Assembly: GCF_001463905.1 (NCBI RefSeq)
Contig: NZ_BBWR01000002.1
Location: forward strand, 558,001 to 622,000
DNA length: 64,000 bases
Direction of reading: 5' to 3'
From: Aureimonas frigidaquae
Lineage (GTDB): Bacteria; Pseudomonadota; Alphaproteobacteria; Rhizobiales; Rhizobiaceae
Part shown: positions 54,153-63,344 of the stretch, one piece after another
Numbering within the stretch: the first letter of the stretch is position 1
Layout: each line of letters starts with the position of its first letter
The notes under the pieces: model-generated
The model's input: the letters and a program-made list of their open reading frames with translations, nothing else
Told to the model about the DNA's origin: nothing
The model's database searches: none
Made by a program: the position numbers and the translations under genes

Positions 54153-55535
54153 TCAGAAGTTGACGACCTGCGAGGCAGGCTTGCGCTCATGCTCTTTCTT
54201 GACCAGCTCCGCCACCAGGAAGGCCAGTTCCAGGGCCTGGTTGGCGTTGAGCCGCGGATCGCAATGAGTGTGGTAGCGATCCGACAGGTCTTCGGCCAGC
54301 ACGGGCCGCGCGGCGCCGCCCGTGCATTCGGTCACATCCTTGCCCGTCATCTCGACATGGATGCCGCCCGGATGGGTTCCCTCGGCGGCGTGCACGTCGA
54401 AGAAGGCCTTCACCTCGGCCAGGATCCGGTCGAAGGGCCGGGTCTTGTAATCGTTCACGGTGATGGTGTTGCCGTGCATCGGATCGCAGGACCAGACGAC
54501 CTTGCGGCCTTCCGCCTCCACCGCGCGGATGAGGCGCGGCAGGTGGGCTTCCACCCGCTCATGGCCGAAGCGCGTGATCAGCGTCATGCGGCCAGGCTCG
54601 TTCTGCGGATTGAGCCGGTCGAGCAAGCGCAGGAGATCGCTCGCCTCCAGGCTCGGCCCGCATTTCAGGCCGATCGGGTTGCGGATGCCGCGGCAATATT
54701 CGACATGCGCGTTTTCGAGCTGGCGGGTGCGATCGCCGATCCAGATCATGTGGCCGGAGGTCGCGTACCATTCGCCGCTCGTCGAATCGACGCGCGTGAG
54801 CGCCTGCTCGTAGCCGAGCAGGAGCGCCTCGTGGCTGGTGAAGAAATCCGTCTCGCGCAGGGCGGGATGATTCTCCGAATTGATGCCGATTGCCCGCATG
54901 AAATTCATGGTTTCGGAAATGCGATCGGCGATCTGGCCATAGCGTTCGGCCTGCGGCGAGCCGGACAGGAAGCCGAGCATCCACTGGTGAACATTGTCCA
55001 GATTGGCATAGCCGCCCTGGGCAAAGGCGCGCAGAAGGTTCAGCGTGGCGGCGGACTGGCGGTACGCCATCTCCTGCCGCTCGGGATTGGGGATGCGCGA
55101 GCCATCCTCGAACTCGATGCCGTTGATGATGTCACCACGGTAGGACGGCAGCGTCCGGCCGTCCTTCGTCTCGGAATTGGACGAGCGCGGCTTGGCGAAC
55201 TGCCCCGCAATGCGGCCCACCTTCACGACCGGCGACGCGGCGGCAAAGGTCAGCACCACGGCCATCTGCAGGAAGGCGCGGAAGAAATCCCGGATATTGT
55301 CGGCACCGTGCTCGGCGAAGCTTTCGGCGCAATCCCCGCCCTGCAGGAGGAAGCCCCGCCCCTCGGCCACTTCGGCCAGAGCGCGTTTCAGCTTCCGCGC
55401 CTCACCTGCAAAAACGAGCGGCGGAAAGCTGGCAAGGCGCTTCTCTGTTTCAGCCAGGGCGGCTGGATCCGGATAATCGGGAACCTGCTCGATGGCTTTC
55501 GAGCGCCAGGTCGCCGGTGTCCAATCCTTGGTCAT
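54153..55535 (-). CDS. aroG: 3-deoxy-7-phosphoheptulonate (DAHP) synthase, class II
   Basis: First step of the shikimate pathway: condenses phosphoenolpyruvate and erythrose-4-phosphate. 460 residues with class II (plant-type) signatures: [19 protein letters not shown] at the start, [14 protein letters not shown] with the metal-binding cysteine, [24 protein letters not shown] with the metal-binding histidine, and [17 protein letters not shown] 55535 fits the family start. Aromatic precursors could also feed the neighbouring secondary-metabolite genes, but nothing here links them. Confidence 0.95.
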   Translation of the reverse strand: MTKDWTPATWRSKAIEQVPDYPDPAALAETEKRLASFPPLVFAGEARKLKRALAEVAEGRGFLLQGGDCAESFAEHGADNIRDFFRAFLQMAVVLTFAAASPVVKVGRIAGQFAKPRSSNSETKDGRTLPSYRGDIINGIEFEDGSRIPNPERQEMAYRQSAATLNLLRAFAQGGYANLDNVHQWMLGFLSGSPQAERYGQIADRISETMNFMRAIGINSENHPALRETDFFTSHEALLLGYEQALTRVDSTSGEWYATSGHMIWIGDRTRQLENAHVEYCRGIRNPIGLKCGPSLEASDLLRLLDRLNPQNEPGRMTLITRFGHERVEAHLPRLIRAVEAEGRKVVWSCDPMHGNTITVNDYKTRPFDRILAEVKAFFDVHAAEGTHPGGIHVEMTGKDVTECTGGAARPVLAEDLSDRYHTHCDPRLNANQALELAFLVAELVKKEHERKPASQVVNF

Positions 55536-55723
55536 GCCACTTCTCCATTCTGCCGCCGGGCTTCTCCCCGGACAATCTCGTGCAGAGCCTCTTCGTTTGC
55601 TGCTTCAGGTTCCGCATTCGCGGCAAACAGCCGGCCGATGCCGGATGCCTCAGGCCGCGTGCGACGTTCTATAAGCACCAATGGGCTGTTATGTCACGGG
55701 AAAAGGCGGCCCTGCCGCACCGC

Positions 55724-56359
55724 TCACTCCGCTGGCCGGACGCGTGCGCCGCGCTCATGCAACAGCCTGTCGAAGAGCGCCGCCTCACGCAGGGTCAGCG
55801 TCACCGGGCGCGGATAGCGCGGCGCTTGGCGATCGGCCAGGACGGTAGTTTCGAAGCCTTCCGTCTCCGCCACGAAACGCCTGAGCCCGACCTCGTCATA
55901 GAGGTCCAGGAAGCCCTGCATGACGGCGTCGAGATAGGATTGCAGGATCGTGGCCCCGACCTCTGAGGCCGTCGCCGCATCGCGCCGCGCCTCATAGATG
56001 AAGAGCGGCACGGCGAAGGGCGCGGCATCCGCTATGACCACGCGCTCCGGCAGAACCACGCGCCGCAGATAGCCCGCTTCCCGCTCGTCGACCAGCGGAA
56101 GATGGTCCGCGTGATCGTAGACGACGACGCCCTCCACATCCGCCGTTTCGTCCGGCCGCACCGACAGGAGCGCGGGAACGGGGTCCGGGCGGGGCAGCCA
56201 GAAGCGGCGCCAGCCCATGGCCCGCGCCTTGCGGATGCCCAGGAACCGCGTGCGCAGCGTGCGTTTGTTGACGAGCGACCCATAGCCGAAATAGGCCACG
56301 ACCCGCCCCTCGGCCGCCAGGCTGGCGAGGGCCGGATCATCCGGGTGGATCGCGCTCAC
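55724..56359 (-). CDS. Gamma-glutamylcyclotransferase-like protein
   Basis: 211 residues of the GGCT fold. FGYGSLVNKRTL is the substrate-binding glycine loop, and the glutamate in VDEREAGYLRR matches the position of the family's catalytic acid. The gene overlaps the glutathione reductase stop by 4 nt (ATGA), so the two are translationally coupled; a role in gamma-glutamyl peptide or glutathione breakdown is therefore plausible. The C-terminal half (VPLFIYEARRD, LDLYDEVGLRRFV) is less typical, so the substrate may differ. Confidence 0.78.
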   Translation of the reverse strand: MSAIHPDDPALASLAAEGRVVAYFGYGSLVNKRTLRTRFLGIRKARAMGWRRFWLPRPDPVPALLSVRPDETADVEGVVVYDHADHLPLVDEREAGYLRRVVLPERVVIADAAPFAVPLFIYEARRDAATASEVGATILQSYLDAVMQGFLDLYDEVGLRRFVAETEGFETTVLADRQAPRYPRPVTLTLREAALFDRLLHERGARVRPAE

Positions 56360-57750
56360 CGCCCCTGGACCTCGCCGTCGATCACGCTGTAGCTCGGCTC
56401 ATACATGGTCACGAGCTCTTCGGCCGCGGTCGGATGCACGGCCATGGTCCGGTCGAAATCATCCTTGGTCAGGCCCGCCTTGACGCAGATGCCGAGCACC
56501 TGCACCAATTCGCCCGCGTCGGGTCCCAGAATGTGCGCGCCGATCACCTTGCGCGTTTCCCCATCCACCACGAGCTTCATCATCATCTGCTCGTTGCGGC
56601 CGGCCAGGATGTTGCGCATGGGGCGGAACCGCGCCAGGTAGATGTCGAGGTGGCGGTACTTGTCCACGGCGGCGCATTCGGGCACGCCCACCGTGCCGAT
56701 TTCCGGCTGGGAGAACACGGCCGTCGGCACGGTTTCGATATCCGGCATCGTCGGCTTGCCCAGAAACTCCGTATCCACGAAGCACATGGCCTCGTGAATG
56801 GCGACGGGCGTCAATTGCAGGCGGTTGGTGACATCGCCCAGCGCCCAGACATTCTGCGCCGTGGTGCGGGAATAGTCGTCGATCTTGATGGCGCCCAGAT
56901 GGTCGAGCTCGACGCCGGCGGTCTCGCAGCCCAGATTCTCCGTATTGGGCTTGCGGCCGACAGCAAGCATGACCTCGTCCGCATCCAGCCATTCGCCACT
57001 TTTCAAGTGCGCCTCGAAGCGGCCATCCGGCTTCTGGCGCACCTCCTGGAGCGTATCCTCGCAGCGTATGTCGATGCCCTTGGCGCGCATGGCCTGCGCC
57101 ACGCCTTCACGCAGGTCCGTATCGAACCCGGCCAGAATATTGTGCCCCCGATAGATGAGCGTGGTCTGCACGCCCAGGCCGTGGAAGATGTTGGCGAACT
57201 CCACCGCGATATAGCCGCCGCCCAGAATGACGATGCGCTCCGGCAGGCGCTTCAGATGGAATGCCTGTTCGGAGGTGATGCAATGCTCGGCGCCCGGCAT
57301 GTCGGCGAAGGGATTGGGCCGCCCGCCCACGGCGATGAGCACCCGCTCGGCGGTGACGCGCTGATCGGTCGCCAACAGGCGGATCGTGTTGGGCCCTTCA
57401 AGGACGGCGCGGCTCTTCAGGATCTGCGCGCCGGCCTTTTCGAGATTGCGGCTGTAGATATCCTCCAGCCGCTGGACTTCGGCGTCCTTGGCCGCCATCA
57501 GCGAAGACCAGTCGAACGCCGTTTCGCCGACCGACCAGCCATAGCCGCGCGCATCCTCGAAATGCTCGGAATATTGCGAGGCGTAGACGAAGAGCTTCTT
57601 GGGGACACAGCCGCGGATGACGCAGGTTCCGCCGAAGCGGTATTCTTCGGCAATGGCGACGCGATGGCCGAGCGCGGCCGTGCGACGCGCGGCCCGGACG
57701 CCGCCCGACCCGCCTCCGATGACGAAAAGGTCGTAGTCGAAGCGGCTCAT
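56356..57750 (-). CDS. gor: Glutathione-disulfide reductase
   Basis: FAD enzyme that reduces oxidised glutathione with NADPH. 464 residues: FAD site FVIGGGSGGVRAAR, redox-active disulfide GGTCVIRGCVPKKL, NADPH site VILGGGYIAVEFAN, second FAD block NVWALGDVTN, dimer-interface active-site histidine in AVHPTAAEE. CVIRGCVPKK marks glutathione (not lipoamide or mercury) reductases. I chose ATG 57750 with GGGGAAG upstream; an ATG four codons earlier is possible, and the frame extends far beyond without homology. Confidence 0.95.
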   Translation of the reverse strand: MSRFDYDLFVIGGGSGGVRAARRTAALGHRVAIAEEYRFGGTCVIRGCVPKKLFVYASQYSEHFEDARGYGWSVGETAFDWSSLMAAKDAEVQRLEDIYSRNLEKAGAQILKSRAVLEGPNTIRLLATDQRVTAERVLIAVGGRPNPFADMPGAEHCITSEQAFHLKRLPERIVILGGGYIAVEFANIFHGLGVQTTLIYRGHNILAGFDTDLREGVAQAMRAKGIDIRCEDTLQEVRQKPDGRFEAHLKSGEWLDADEVMLAVGRKPNTENLGCETAGVELDHLGAIKIDDYSRTTAQNVWALGDVTNRLQLTPVAIHEAMCFVDTEFLGKPTMPDIETVPTAVFSQPEIGTVGVPECAAVDKYRHLDIYLARFRPMRNILAGRNEQMMMKLVVDGETRKVIGAHILGPDAGELVQVLGICVKAGLTKDDFDRTMAVHPTAAEELVTMYEPSYSVIDGEVQGR

Positions 57751-57884
57751 CGTCTTCCCCATGATCGGTGACGGCGGGTGCGGCCAACGGGCGGAATTAC
57801 GGCGCCCGTCATGTCGGGATGCGGGGTTCCCCGCACCGGATGTCAGATGGCGGCGGCGGGGCTCATGCGCCCCGCGCCCCGGTC

Positions 57885-58415
57885 TTACTGGGCGGGCTGC
57901 GCGGCCGCGGCGGCCGGGGCGAGCTTGCGCATGCCCTCGTCGGAGGAGCGGCGCAGATCCCGCACGATTCCGTTGGCCCAGATATCGGCGGCGGACATGG
58001 TTTCCCGCACGGCGGAAGGCCCCTGCGCCAGGAGCTTGCGCCCGGCCTCCGAGGTGTAGAACTGGGTGATCTCCCGCAGTTCCTGCTCGGTGAAGATCTT
58101 GGCGTAGACGCGGGCGATCTCGTTTTCCAGATCGGCGCGGCGCGGTGCGAGCGCGATGGCGTTGTCGTCCACCATCTGCGAAATCTGCGACTGGAGATTG
58201 GGGTTGTTGACGATCAGCTCCGCCTTGATCTGCGTCGCGGCGTTCAGGAGGATCTGGTCGAACTGCTCGGTCGTGTCGATCGCGTCGACGGCCTGGCGGG
58301 CCGCGGCCAGGTGCGATGGGCTGACTTCCTGCGCCATCGCGGGCAGGGCCACCAGCGCGGACAGGACTGCCACGGCGCAAACGGCCCGACGCAACTTGAG
58401 GCTAAGAACTTTCAA
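57885..58415 (-). CDS. Exported DUF2059 protein
   Basis: 176 residues. A signal peptide spans residues 1-29 (VLSLKLRRAVCAVAVLSALVA, ending AMA). The body has the DUF2059 pattern: ITQFYTSEAGRKLL preceded by IARVYAKIFTEQELREI. Function unknown; these helical periplasmic proteins are common in alphaproteobacteria. No ATG fits: I chose the TTG at 58415, because a GGAG lies 8 nt upstream and it begins a good signal peptide. It follows rpiA by 97 nt on the same strand. Confidence 0.82.
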   Translation of the reverse strand: MKVLSLKLRRAVCAVAVLSALVALPAMAQEVSPSHLAAARQAVDAIDTTEQFDQILLNAATQIKAELIVNNPNLQSQISQMVDDNAIALAPRRADLENEIARVYAKIFTEQELREITQFYTSEAGRKLLAQGPSAVRETMSAADIWANGIVRDLRRSSDEGMRKLAPAAAAAQPAQ

Positions 58416-58512
58416 AGTCCCATCTCCATGGATTCGAACATGAGCTGACGGCTCACTAATCAATAAACATGCACCGGGAAAGCCCCTTCGCCGGACGGAT
58501 GCCGGCAAAAGG

Positions 58513-59211
58513 TCACGAACCCAGTGTTCTGATACCCGACGCATCGGCCAGGATGACTGTATTTGCAAGGCCCAGGAACAATCCGTGCTCGACGACGCCG
58601 GGCACGGCATGCAGTGCCGCCGAGAGTGCTTCTGGATCGGGAATGCGGCCAAAAGATGCATCGATGATGACATGCCCGCCATCGGTGAAGAAGGGCTCCT
58701 CGCCCTTCTTGCGCAGGGTGAGACTGCCGGTCAGCCCCATCAGGCTGGCGGCCTTTTCGACGGCGAGATACGTGGCGACGAGCCCGAAGCCGTTCACCTC
58801 GATCGGCAGGGGAAAACGCCCGAGCGTCTCGACCGCCTTGGACGCATCGGCAATGACCAGCATGCGCGCGCTTGCGGCCGCCACGATCTTTTCGCGCAGG
58901 AGCGCGCCGCCGCCGCCCTTGATCAGCCGCAGCGAAGGATCGACCTCGTCCGTGCCGTCAATGGCAAGGTCCAGCTCCGGCGCCTCGTCGAGCGTGGTCA
59001 GCGGTACGCTGAGCTGCCGGGCAAGGCCCGCCGTGCGCTCGGATGTCGGCACACCGACGATCGACAGCCCCTCCGCCGCGATCCGCTCGGCCAGAACGCG
59101 CACGAAGGCTTCGGAGGTCGAGCCCGAGCCGAGGCCGAGCGTCATGCCGCCTTCCACGTGCTGCAACGCCGCCCGCGCCGCTGCTTCCTTCCACTGTGCC
59201 GCGTCCTGCAT
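58513..59211 (-). CDS. rpiA: Ribose-5-phosphate isomerase A
   Basis: Interconverts ribose-5-phosphate and ribulose-5-phosphate in the pentose phosphate pathway. 232 residues with all RpiA blocks: [14 protein letters not shown] (phosphate loop), [24 protein letters not shown] (active-site Asp and Lys), [16 protein letters not shown] and [12 protein letters not shown] 59211 has GGGGAG 5 nt upstream. Divergent from gph. The order rpiA, DUF2059, gor fits a common alphaproteobacterial neighbourhood. Confidence 0.95.
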   Translation of the reverse strand: MQDAAQWKEAAARAALQHVEGGMTLGLGSGSTSEAFVRVLAERIAAEGLSIVGVPTSERTAGLARQLSVPLTTLDEAPELDLAIDGTDEVDPSLRLIKGGGGALLREKIVAAASARMLVIADASKAVETLGRFPLPIEVNGFGLVATYLAVEKAASLMGLTGSLTLRKKGEEPFFTDGGHVIIDASFGRIPDPEALSAALHAVPGVVEHGLFLGLANTVILADASGIRTLGS

Positions 59212-59347
59212 GGTGCTCCCCGGAGTGATGATTGCGCGACGATCCGGCACCCTCGTAGCGGCTTCGACCCTTAATGTCGATCAGCGCCGCGCCTTGACGT
59301 GAGCCTCCCGCGCACGCTTGATGGCGGCCCATCGCCCCCGACACGTC

Positions 59348-60052
59348 ATGGTTGCGCTTTTGCCTTTACCCCCCCTCGCCGTATTCGATCTCGACGGAAC
59401 GCTCGTGGACACGGCGCCCGACCTGACCGCGAGCCTGAACCATTGCCTGGCGCGCCGCGCCATGGCTCCCGTCACACTCGACATGGTACGCCCGGCGGCC
59501 GGCCACGGCTCCCGCGCGATGCTCAAACTCGCTTATGGCCGGGCGGCCCGCGACCTTGGCGATGACGAACTGGAAGACCAGGTCTCCTGCTTCCTGGCCT
59601 ATTATGAAGAGAACATCGCCGTGCACTCCCTGCCCTTTCCGGGCGTGGTCGCGGCGATGGACCAGCTGGCACAGGACGGTTGCCGCCTGGCGATCTGCAC
59701 GAACAAGAGCGAGTCCCTCGCCCGCCATCTCCTCGATTCGCTCGGCCTCTCGACCCGCTTCGCTGCCATTGCGGGCTACGACACCTTCGGCGTCCGCAAG
59801 CCGGACGCCCGCCACCTGACGCGAACGATCGAGGCCGCCGGCGGCGACCCTGCCCGCTGCGTGATGATCGGCGACACGCAGACCGACATCGACGCGGCCG
59901 TCAATGCGGGCATCGCATCCATCCTGATGGCCGGCGGCTACGACGCCACGCCAGCCGCCCGCGCCCGCGCCACGCAGGTCCTGGACAGCTTCGACGCCCT
60001 CACGCCGGAGCTTTTCCGCAAACTCACCTGCGAACGACGAATAGCAACTTGA
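59348..60052 (+). CDS. gph: Phosphoglycolate phosphatase (HAD superfamily)
   Basis: Removes phosphate from 2-phosphoglycolate. 234 residues: HAD motif I VFDLDGTLVDTAPDL, motif II CTNKSE, motif III lysine in GVRKPDARHL, motif IV MIGDTQTDIDAAVNAG, with a helical cap between I and II. Such a short motif set also fits other HAD phosphatases, but the DTAPDL ending and the position next to rpiA and gor favour Gph. ATG 59348 has no clear ribosome-binding site; upstream TTG/ATG starts near 59318 are possible. Confidence 0.87.
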   Translation: MVALLPLPPLAVFDLDGTLVDTAPDLTASLNHCLARRAMAPVTLDMVRPAAGHGSRAMLKLAYGRAARDLGDDELEDQVSCFLAYYEENIAVHSLPFPGVVAAMDQLAQDGCRLAICTNKSESLARHLLDSLGLSTRFAAIAGYDTFGVRKPDARHLTRTIEAAGGDPARCVMIGDTQTDIDAAVNAGIASILMAGGYDATPAARARATQVLDSFDALTPELFRKLTCERRIAT

Positions 60053-60120
60053 CGCCAGCGTGGAACGCCGACTATATCGGCGCACTTTCGCACGGCCGCT
60101 CACAGCGCGCTTAGTGCAGA

Positions 60121-60195
60121 GGGCGCGTAGCTCAGCGGGAGAGCACCTCGTTCACACCGAGGGGGTCACAGGTTCGATCCCTGTCGCGCCCACCA
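60121..60195 (+). tRNA. tRNA-Val(CAC)
   Basis: A 75-nt cloverleaf: acceptor GGGCGCG with CGCGCCC, D-arm GCTCAGCGGGAGAGC, anticodon stem CCTCG/CGAGG around TTCACAC (anticodon CAC, reading GUG), T-arm ACAGG TTCGATC CCTGT, discriminator A and encoded CCA. The DNA to its right differs clearly from that to its left in gene integrity and base composition. Confidence 0.95.
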
Positions 60196-60576
60196 TTCAA
60201 AACAAGCACTTAGCGACGTTTTGCGAAGTTCCCTGTGTGTCCAGCTGGCTGTTCCTGCGGGCATTTCCAGGCACTCCGCGAACGGCCAACTCTGGAAGCT
60301 CATTCCGTTACCAGCGCGGATGATCGAAGCTCGATCTGAACCGCCCGGTGTCTGCTCGCTCCCCACGTTCAGGAAGCGAAATCGACGGTGAGTCGGTGCG
60401 ATAACGGAACCTCCAAGACGCGTCGGTCGTACACGGCAATGTGTCACGCTGGGGCCGGGTCGGTAACCGACCGCCAATGGTGGCACTCCACCGCACCCCT
60501 TCTCAAGCTGGGTCTGGCGACGGATCGTACCTCTTCTTGGATTTTGCGAGCATATTGCAGGAGTGGTTGGAGATTT
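60196..60576. other. Gene-free stretch right of tRNA-Val
   Basis: 381 nt with no convincing gene, repeat or RNA on either strand. Short frames here do not read like proteins. No second copy of the tRNA 3' end is visible in the window. It may be eroded coding DNA. Confidence 0.5.
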
Positions 60577-61188
60577 TCATTCGCCCGACGTCCAGCCACG
60601 TCGTGTCCTTGCCATCGGAAGCGCGGCAATGAAGCTGCGGACGATGGCGCCGCGTTGGCTCGCCGGCGAAAACAGGACGAAGCTTCGGAAGGGGATGTCC
60701 GGCTTGAAGGGACGCAGCACAACGCCGCGCTCGGCGAAGCCGTCCACCGACTGTGGGTTGACGATGCCGATGAGGACGCGCTCAAGGACCAGAGCGCACA
60801 TGGCCGTAGGATAGATCGTTTCCACGACGAGCCGCGGCCGGGCACCGGCCTTTTCGGTTTCGGCATCCAGCCGGCGCCGCGAACGAACTTCCGACGATAA
60901 GGCGATGTCGTCGGCGCCATCGAAGTCGGCGGGCTCGGTCACCGGCTTGCGGGCCAGCGGATAGTTCGGCGGCATCGTGCAGAGCGCCGGGAAGTTGTCT
61001 AAGAGCGCATGGTCGACCCGGTAGCAGTCGGCCTCTTCGGCCGCGAGGCCGATATCGTAAAGGCCGCTCGCGACATGGTCCCGCACGCTCGCTGAGGAGG
61101 CGACGGTCAGGGTGATCCCCACTTCCGGGTGCTTCTGCCGCAACAGGCGTATGGCGCGCGGTACAAGCGTTGAGCCCGAGGCAGCGAG
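60577..61188 (-). pseudogene. LysR-family regulator, N-terminal DNA-binding domain missing
   Basis: Only the ligand-binding domain remains: STLVPRAIRLLRQKHPEVGI, then VRDHVASGLYDIGLAAEEAD, CTMPPNYPLARK, and a C-terminal block with VVLRPFKPDIPFRSFVLFSPAS. A complete LysR protein needs about 95 more residues with the winged helix at the N-terminus; upstream the frame runs directly into opposite-strand permease sequence at about 61190. The remaining frame has no internal stop, so the loss may be recent. Confidence 0.75.
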
Positions 61189-61199
61189 GCGCGCTCCGG

Positions 61200-61935
61200 G
61201 GCGTTCGCCTGGTCGGCGCCTGGACCGTTCTGCTTCTTCTGATGCTTGTCCTCATGTTCGGCGGCGTGTTCGGCCTGACCTATGTGCAGACGGGGCGTTG
61301 GGGCGGCCTGCCCGTCACCCAGCTTCTGGCCGTCCTGTCGCGCGGGCTCGGCTTTCCCTTCGCGGTCCTTTTGGCGCTCGGCCGTCCCTCTTCGCTGCCG
61401 GTCCTGCGCTGGGTGTCCACCGGCACGATCGAAATCGTACGCGGACTGCCCTTGATCGGCCTTCTCTTCGTCGCGTCGATCCATCTGCCCCCGCTCCCCT
61501 CCCCAAGGGCTGACGATCGATAAGCTCGGCCGCACGATCGCGGCGCTGACGGTCTTTTCGGCGGCCGACCTTCCGGACATTCTGCGCGGAGGCTTTCAGC
61601 GCGTGACCAACGGCCAGGGCCAAGCGGCCCGTGCGCTCGACATCCCGGCCTGGAAGGCCGTCTGGTACATCGTCCTGCCGCAGGCGATCCAGAAAGTCAT
61701 TCCGCCACTGACCAACACTGGGATCGGGATCGTGATGAATACGAGCCTCGCCTCCATCGTCGTCGTCTCCGACATGCTGAGCGCGGGATGCGGAGCGGCC
61801 ACCGACCCCGCCTGGCCGGCGCCTTATACGGAAACCTACCTCTTCGTCGCCGGTGTCTACGTCGTCATCTGCTACGGCGTCTCGCGCCATTCGCTCTGGC
61901 GGGAAACGCGCCTTAGAGAAAGAGAACGCCGATGA
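61200..61935 (+). pseudogene. Amino-acid ABC transporter permease (AapM/GltK-like), truncated and frameshifted
   Basis: Two in-order parts of one permease lie in different frames. The first (to about 61495) has GGLPVTQLLAVLSRG, FAVLLALGR and EIVRGLPLIGLLFVASI; the second (from about 61508) continues with LTIDKLGRTIAALTVFSAADL, RALDIPAWKAVWYIVLPQAI and NTSLASIVVVSDML. A frame change in the C-rich run near 61490-61507 separates them, ending frame one at a TAA (61521-61523). About half of the N-terminus expected for AapM is also missing, lost at the junction with the LysR remnant. The stop overlaps the next gene's ATG by 4 nt, the original operon layout. Confidence 0.8.
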
Positions 61936-62578
61936 GCCTGGCCCCAGACACCCGCGCCAGCCGACCCTTCATCGACATCCGCGCGCTCCAGAATGGTACG
62001 GCCCGTACCATGCGCTGCGCGATGTCCACCTGCAGGTGGCCGAGGGCGAGCTGATCGCCCACTGCGGCCCATCTGGCTCCGACAGGTCGACGCTGATCCG
62101 CTGCGTCAACAGGCTGGAGGACTTTCAGAGCGGAGAGATCGCCGTTGCCGGCAAGCGGCTCGATCACAACTTGAAGAACATCGACGCGGTGCGGCGCGAG
62201 GTCGGCATGCACTACCTTGAGCGCGTTCGCATTCCCGAGCAGGCCGGCAAGTTCCCCGGCCAGATCTCCGGCGGCCAGGAACAGCGCGTCGCCATCGTCC
62301 GGGCCCTCTGCATGAAACCCCGTGCCATGATGTTCGACGAGCCGACCCCCACTCTCGACGCGGAGATGGTGAAGGGGGTCCTCGACACGATGGTGTCGCT
62401 GGCGGAGGACGGGATGACCATGATCGTAGTCACGCACGAAGTGAGCTTCGCCCGCCGCGTCGCCGACCGGGTCTTGTCCATGGAAGGGGGATCGATTGTT
62501 AGAATTGCTGAACCGGACCGGTTCTTTGACGCCCCGCAGAATCAGAGGATGCGGCGGTTTCTGGAGATGATTCTGTGA
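61932..62578 (+). pseudogene. Amino-acid ABC transporter ATPase (AapP-like), multiply damaged
   Basis: Clearly derived from a polar amino-acid ABC ATPase (signature ISGGQEQRVAIVRALCMKP, Walker B RAMMFDEPT, H-loop VTHEVSFARRVADRV). Three lesions are visible. A 1-nt loss near 61992 puts the start (MSLAPDTRASRPFIDIRALQ) out of frame with the rest (WYGPYHALRDVHLQVAEGEL). Walker A reads GPSGSDRST where relatives have GPSGSGKST. The sequence jumps from AVRREVGM straight to HYLERVRIPEQ, removing about 40 residues with the Q-loop. It cannot be a working ATPase. Confidence 0.88.
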
Positions 62579-63083
62579 ATGAACTGGCAGCCATGAGTGA
62601 CGTGGCAGAATCAGATTGTCTGACCTGATCGACACTGTGTCATCAGCTTGTGCGTGGCGGTGGCCGCATCAACCCTCGAGTACCGAAACTCGTGGGAGTT
62701 CGCCAAGTTTTTACTATGCGCCGACAAAAAACTCGCATGGTAGACCATCACAATCTTCAAGGATGCAACAATCTCAACTGGAGGCCTGATACGCATTAAT
62801 TGTGCGTCAAATTACCCATAACCTGTAACGATCCGCATAGCCTTGAGTGAAATCAGAACAGTGCAAATGATGTCCGGAGCTATGCGAATGTGACGACGTT
62901 TTAGTATCCCTACCTCGGCATATAAAAACCCTGCTGATACGGACTGGCATCAAATCCAATTGAGGGGTAGACCTCATCTCGGCAGCTGCGGGCGCAACGA
63001 CCTCAAGATCTCGGTCCCATGCGACCATCCCCTTCGGGCGCTGCTTAAAAGGTGGCAAAAGAAGTATGTAACGGAGAGCGCGC
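62579..63083. other. AT-richer gene-free stretch with promoter for the next gene
   Basis: 505 nt without a convincing gene. Base composition is visibly more A+T-rich than most of the window, for example around 62800-62960. The last 100 nt should contain the promoter of the small gene at 63084; a GGAGAG lies upstream of its ATG. No insertion sequence ends or tRNA were found. Confidence 0.5.
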
Positions 63084-63344
63084 ATGTCGACGCAAGAAGT
63101 CTACGTGATTCAGCCGTATAAGCGAGTGAAACGACGTTTAGTGGCGGAGCAACCGACGCATTGTAAGTCTGCAGACGAAGCAATGCTGCGATTAACGAGA
63201 CTGCGCGACCGAGATACGGTCGCTGGCGCAATTGCGTTCTCAATCATCGTCGATACTGAGACTGGCGAAACGCATGATGATCCGCGGACGCTGGGGCGGT
63301 TCGGCGATCTCCCGCCCCAGTTTGGCGATGAAGATGATGCCTAA
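63084..63344 (+). CDS. Small uncharacterised protein, 86 residues
   Basis: Soluble, mixed charge: EVYVIQPYKRVKRRLVAEQP, then CKSADEAMLRLTRLRDRDTVAGAIAFSIIVDTETGE and an acidic end (FGDEDDA). It resembles short hypothetical proteins that I recall as common in Rhizobiales (QPYKRV near the start, AGAIAFS in the middle), none with known function. GGAG lies 7 nt before the ATG. It meets the GSCFA gene tail to tail with a 4-nt overlap. Confidence 0.72.
   Translation: MSTQEVYVIQPYKRVKRRLVAEQPTHCKSADEAMLRLTRLRDRDTVAGAIAFSIIVDTETGETHDDPRTLGRFGDLPPQFGDEDDA

Noticed and set aside
60060-60323. Plus-strand 87-codon frame spanning tRNA-Val
   Set aside because: It contains the complete tRNA gene; the frame is a by-product of the RNA gene.
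60166-60486. A 106-codon minus-strand frame beside tRNA-Val
   Set aside because: It reads through the tRNA itself (its end is the antisense of the tRNA) and shows no protein-like pattern.
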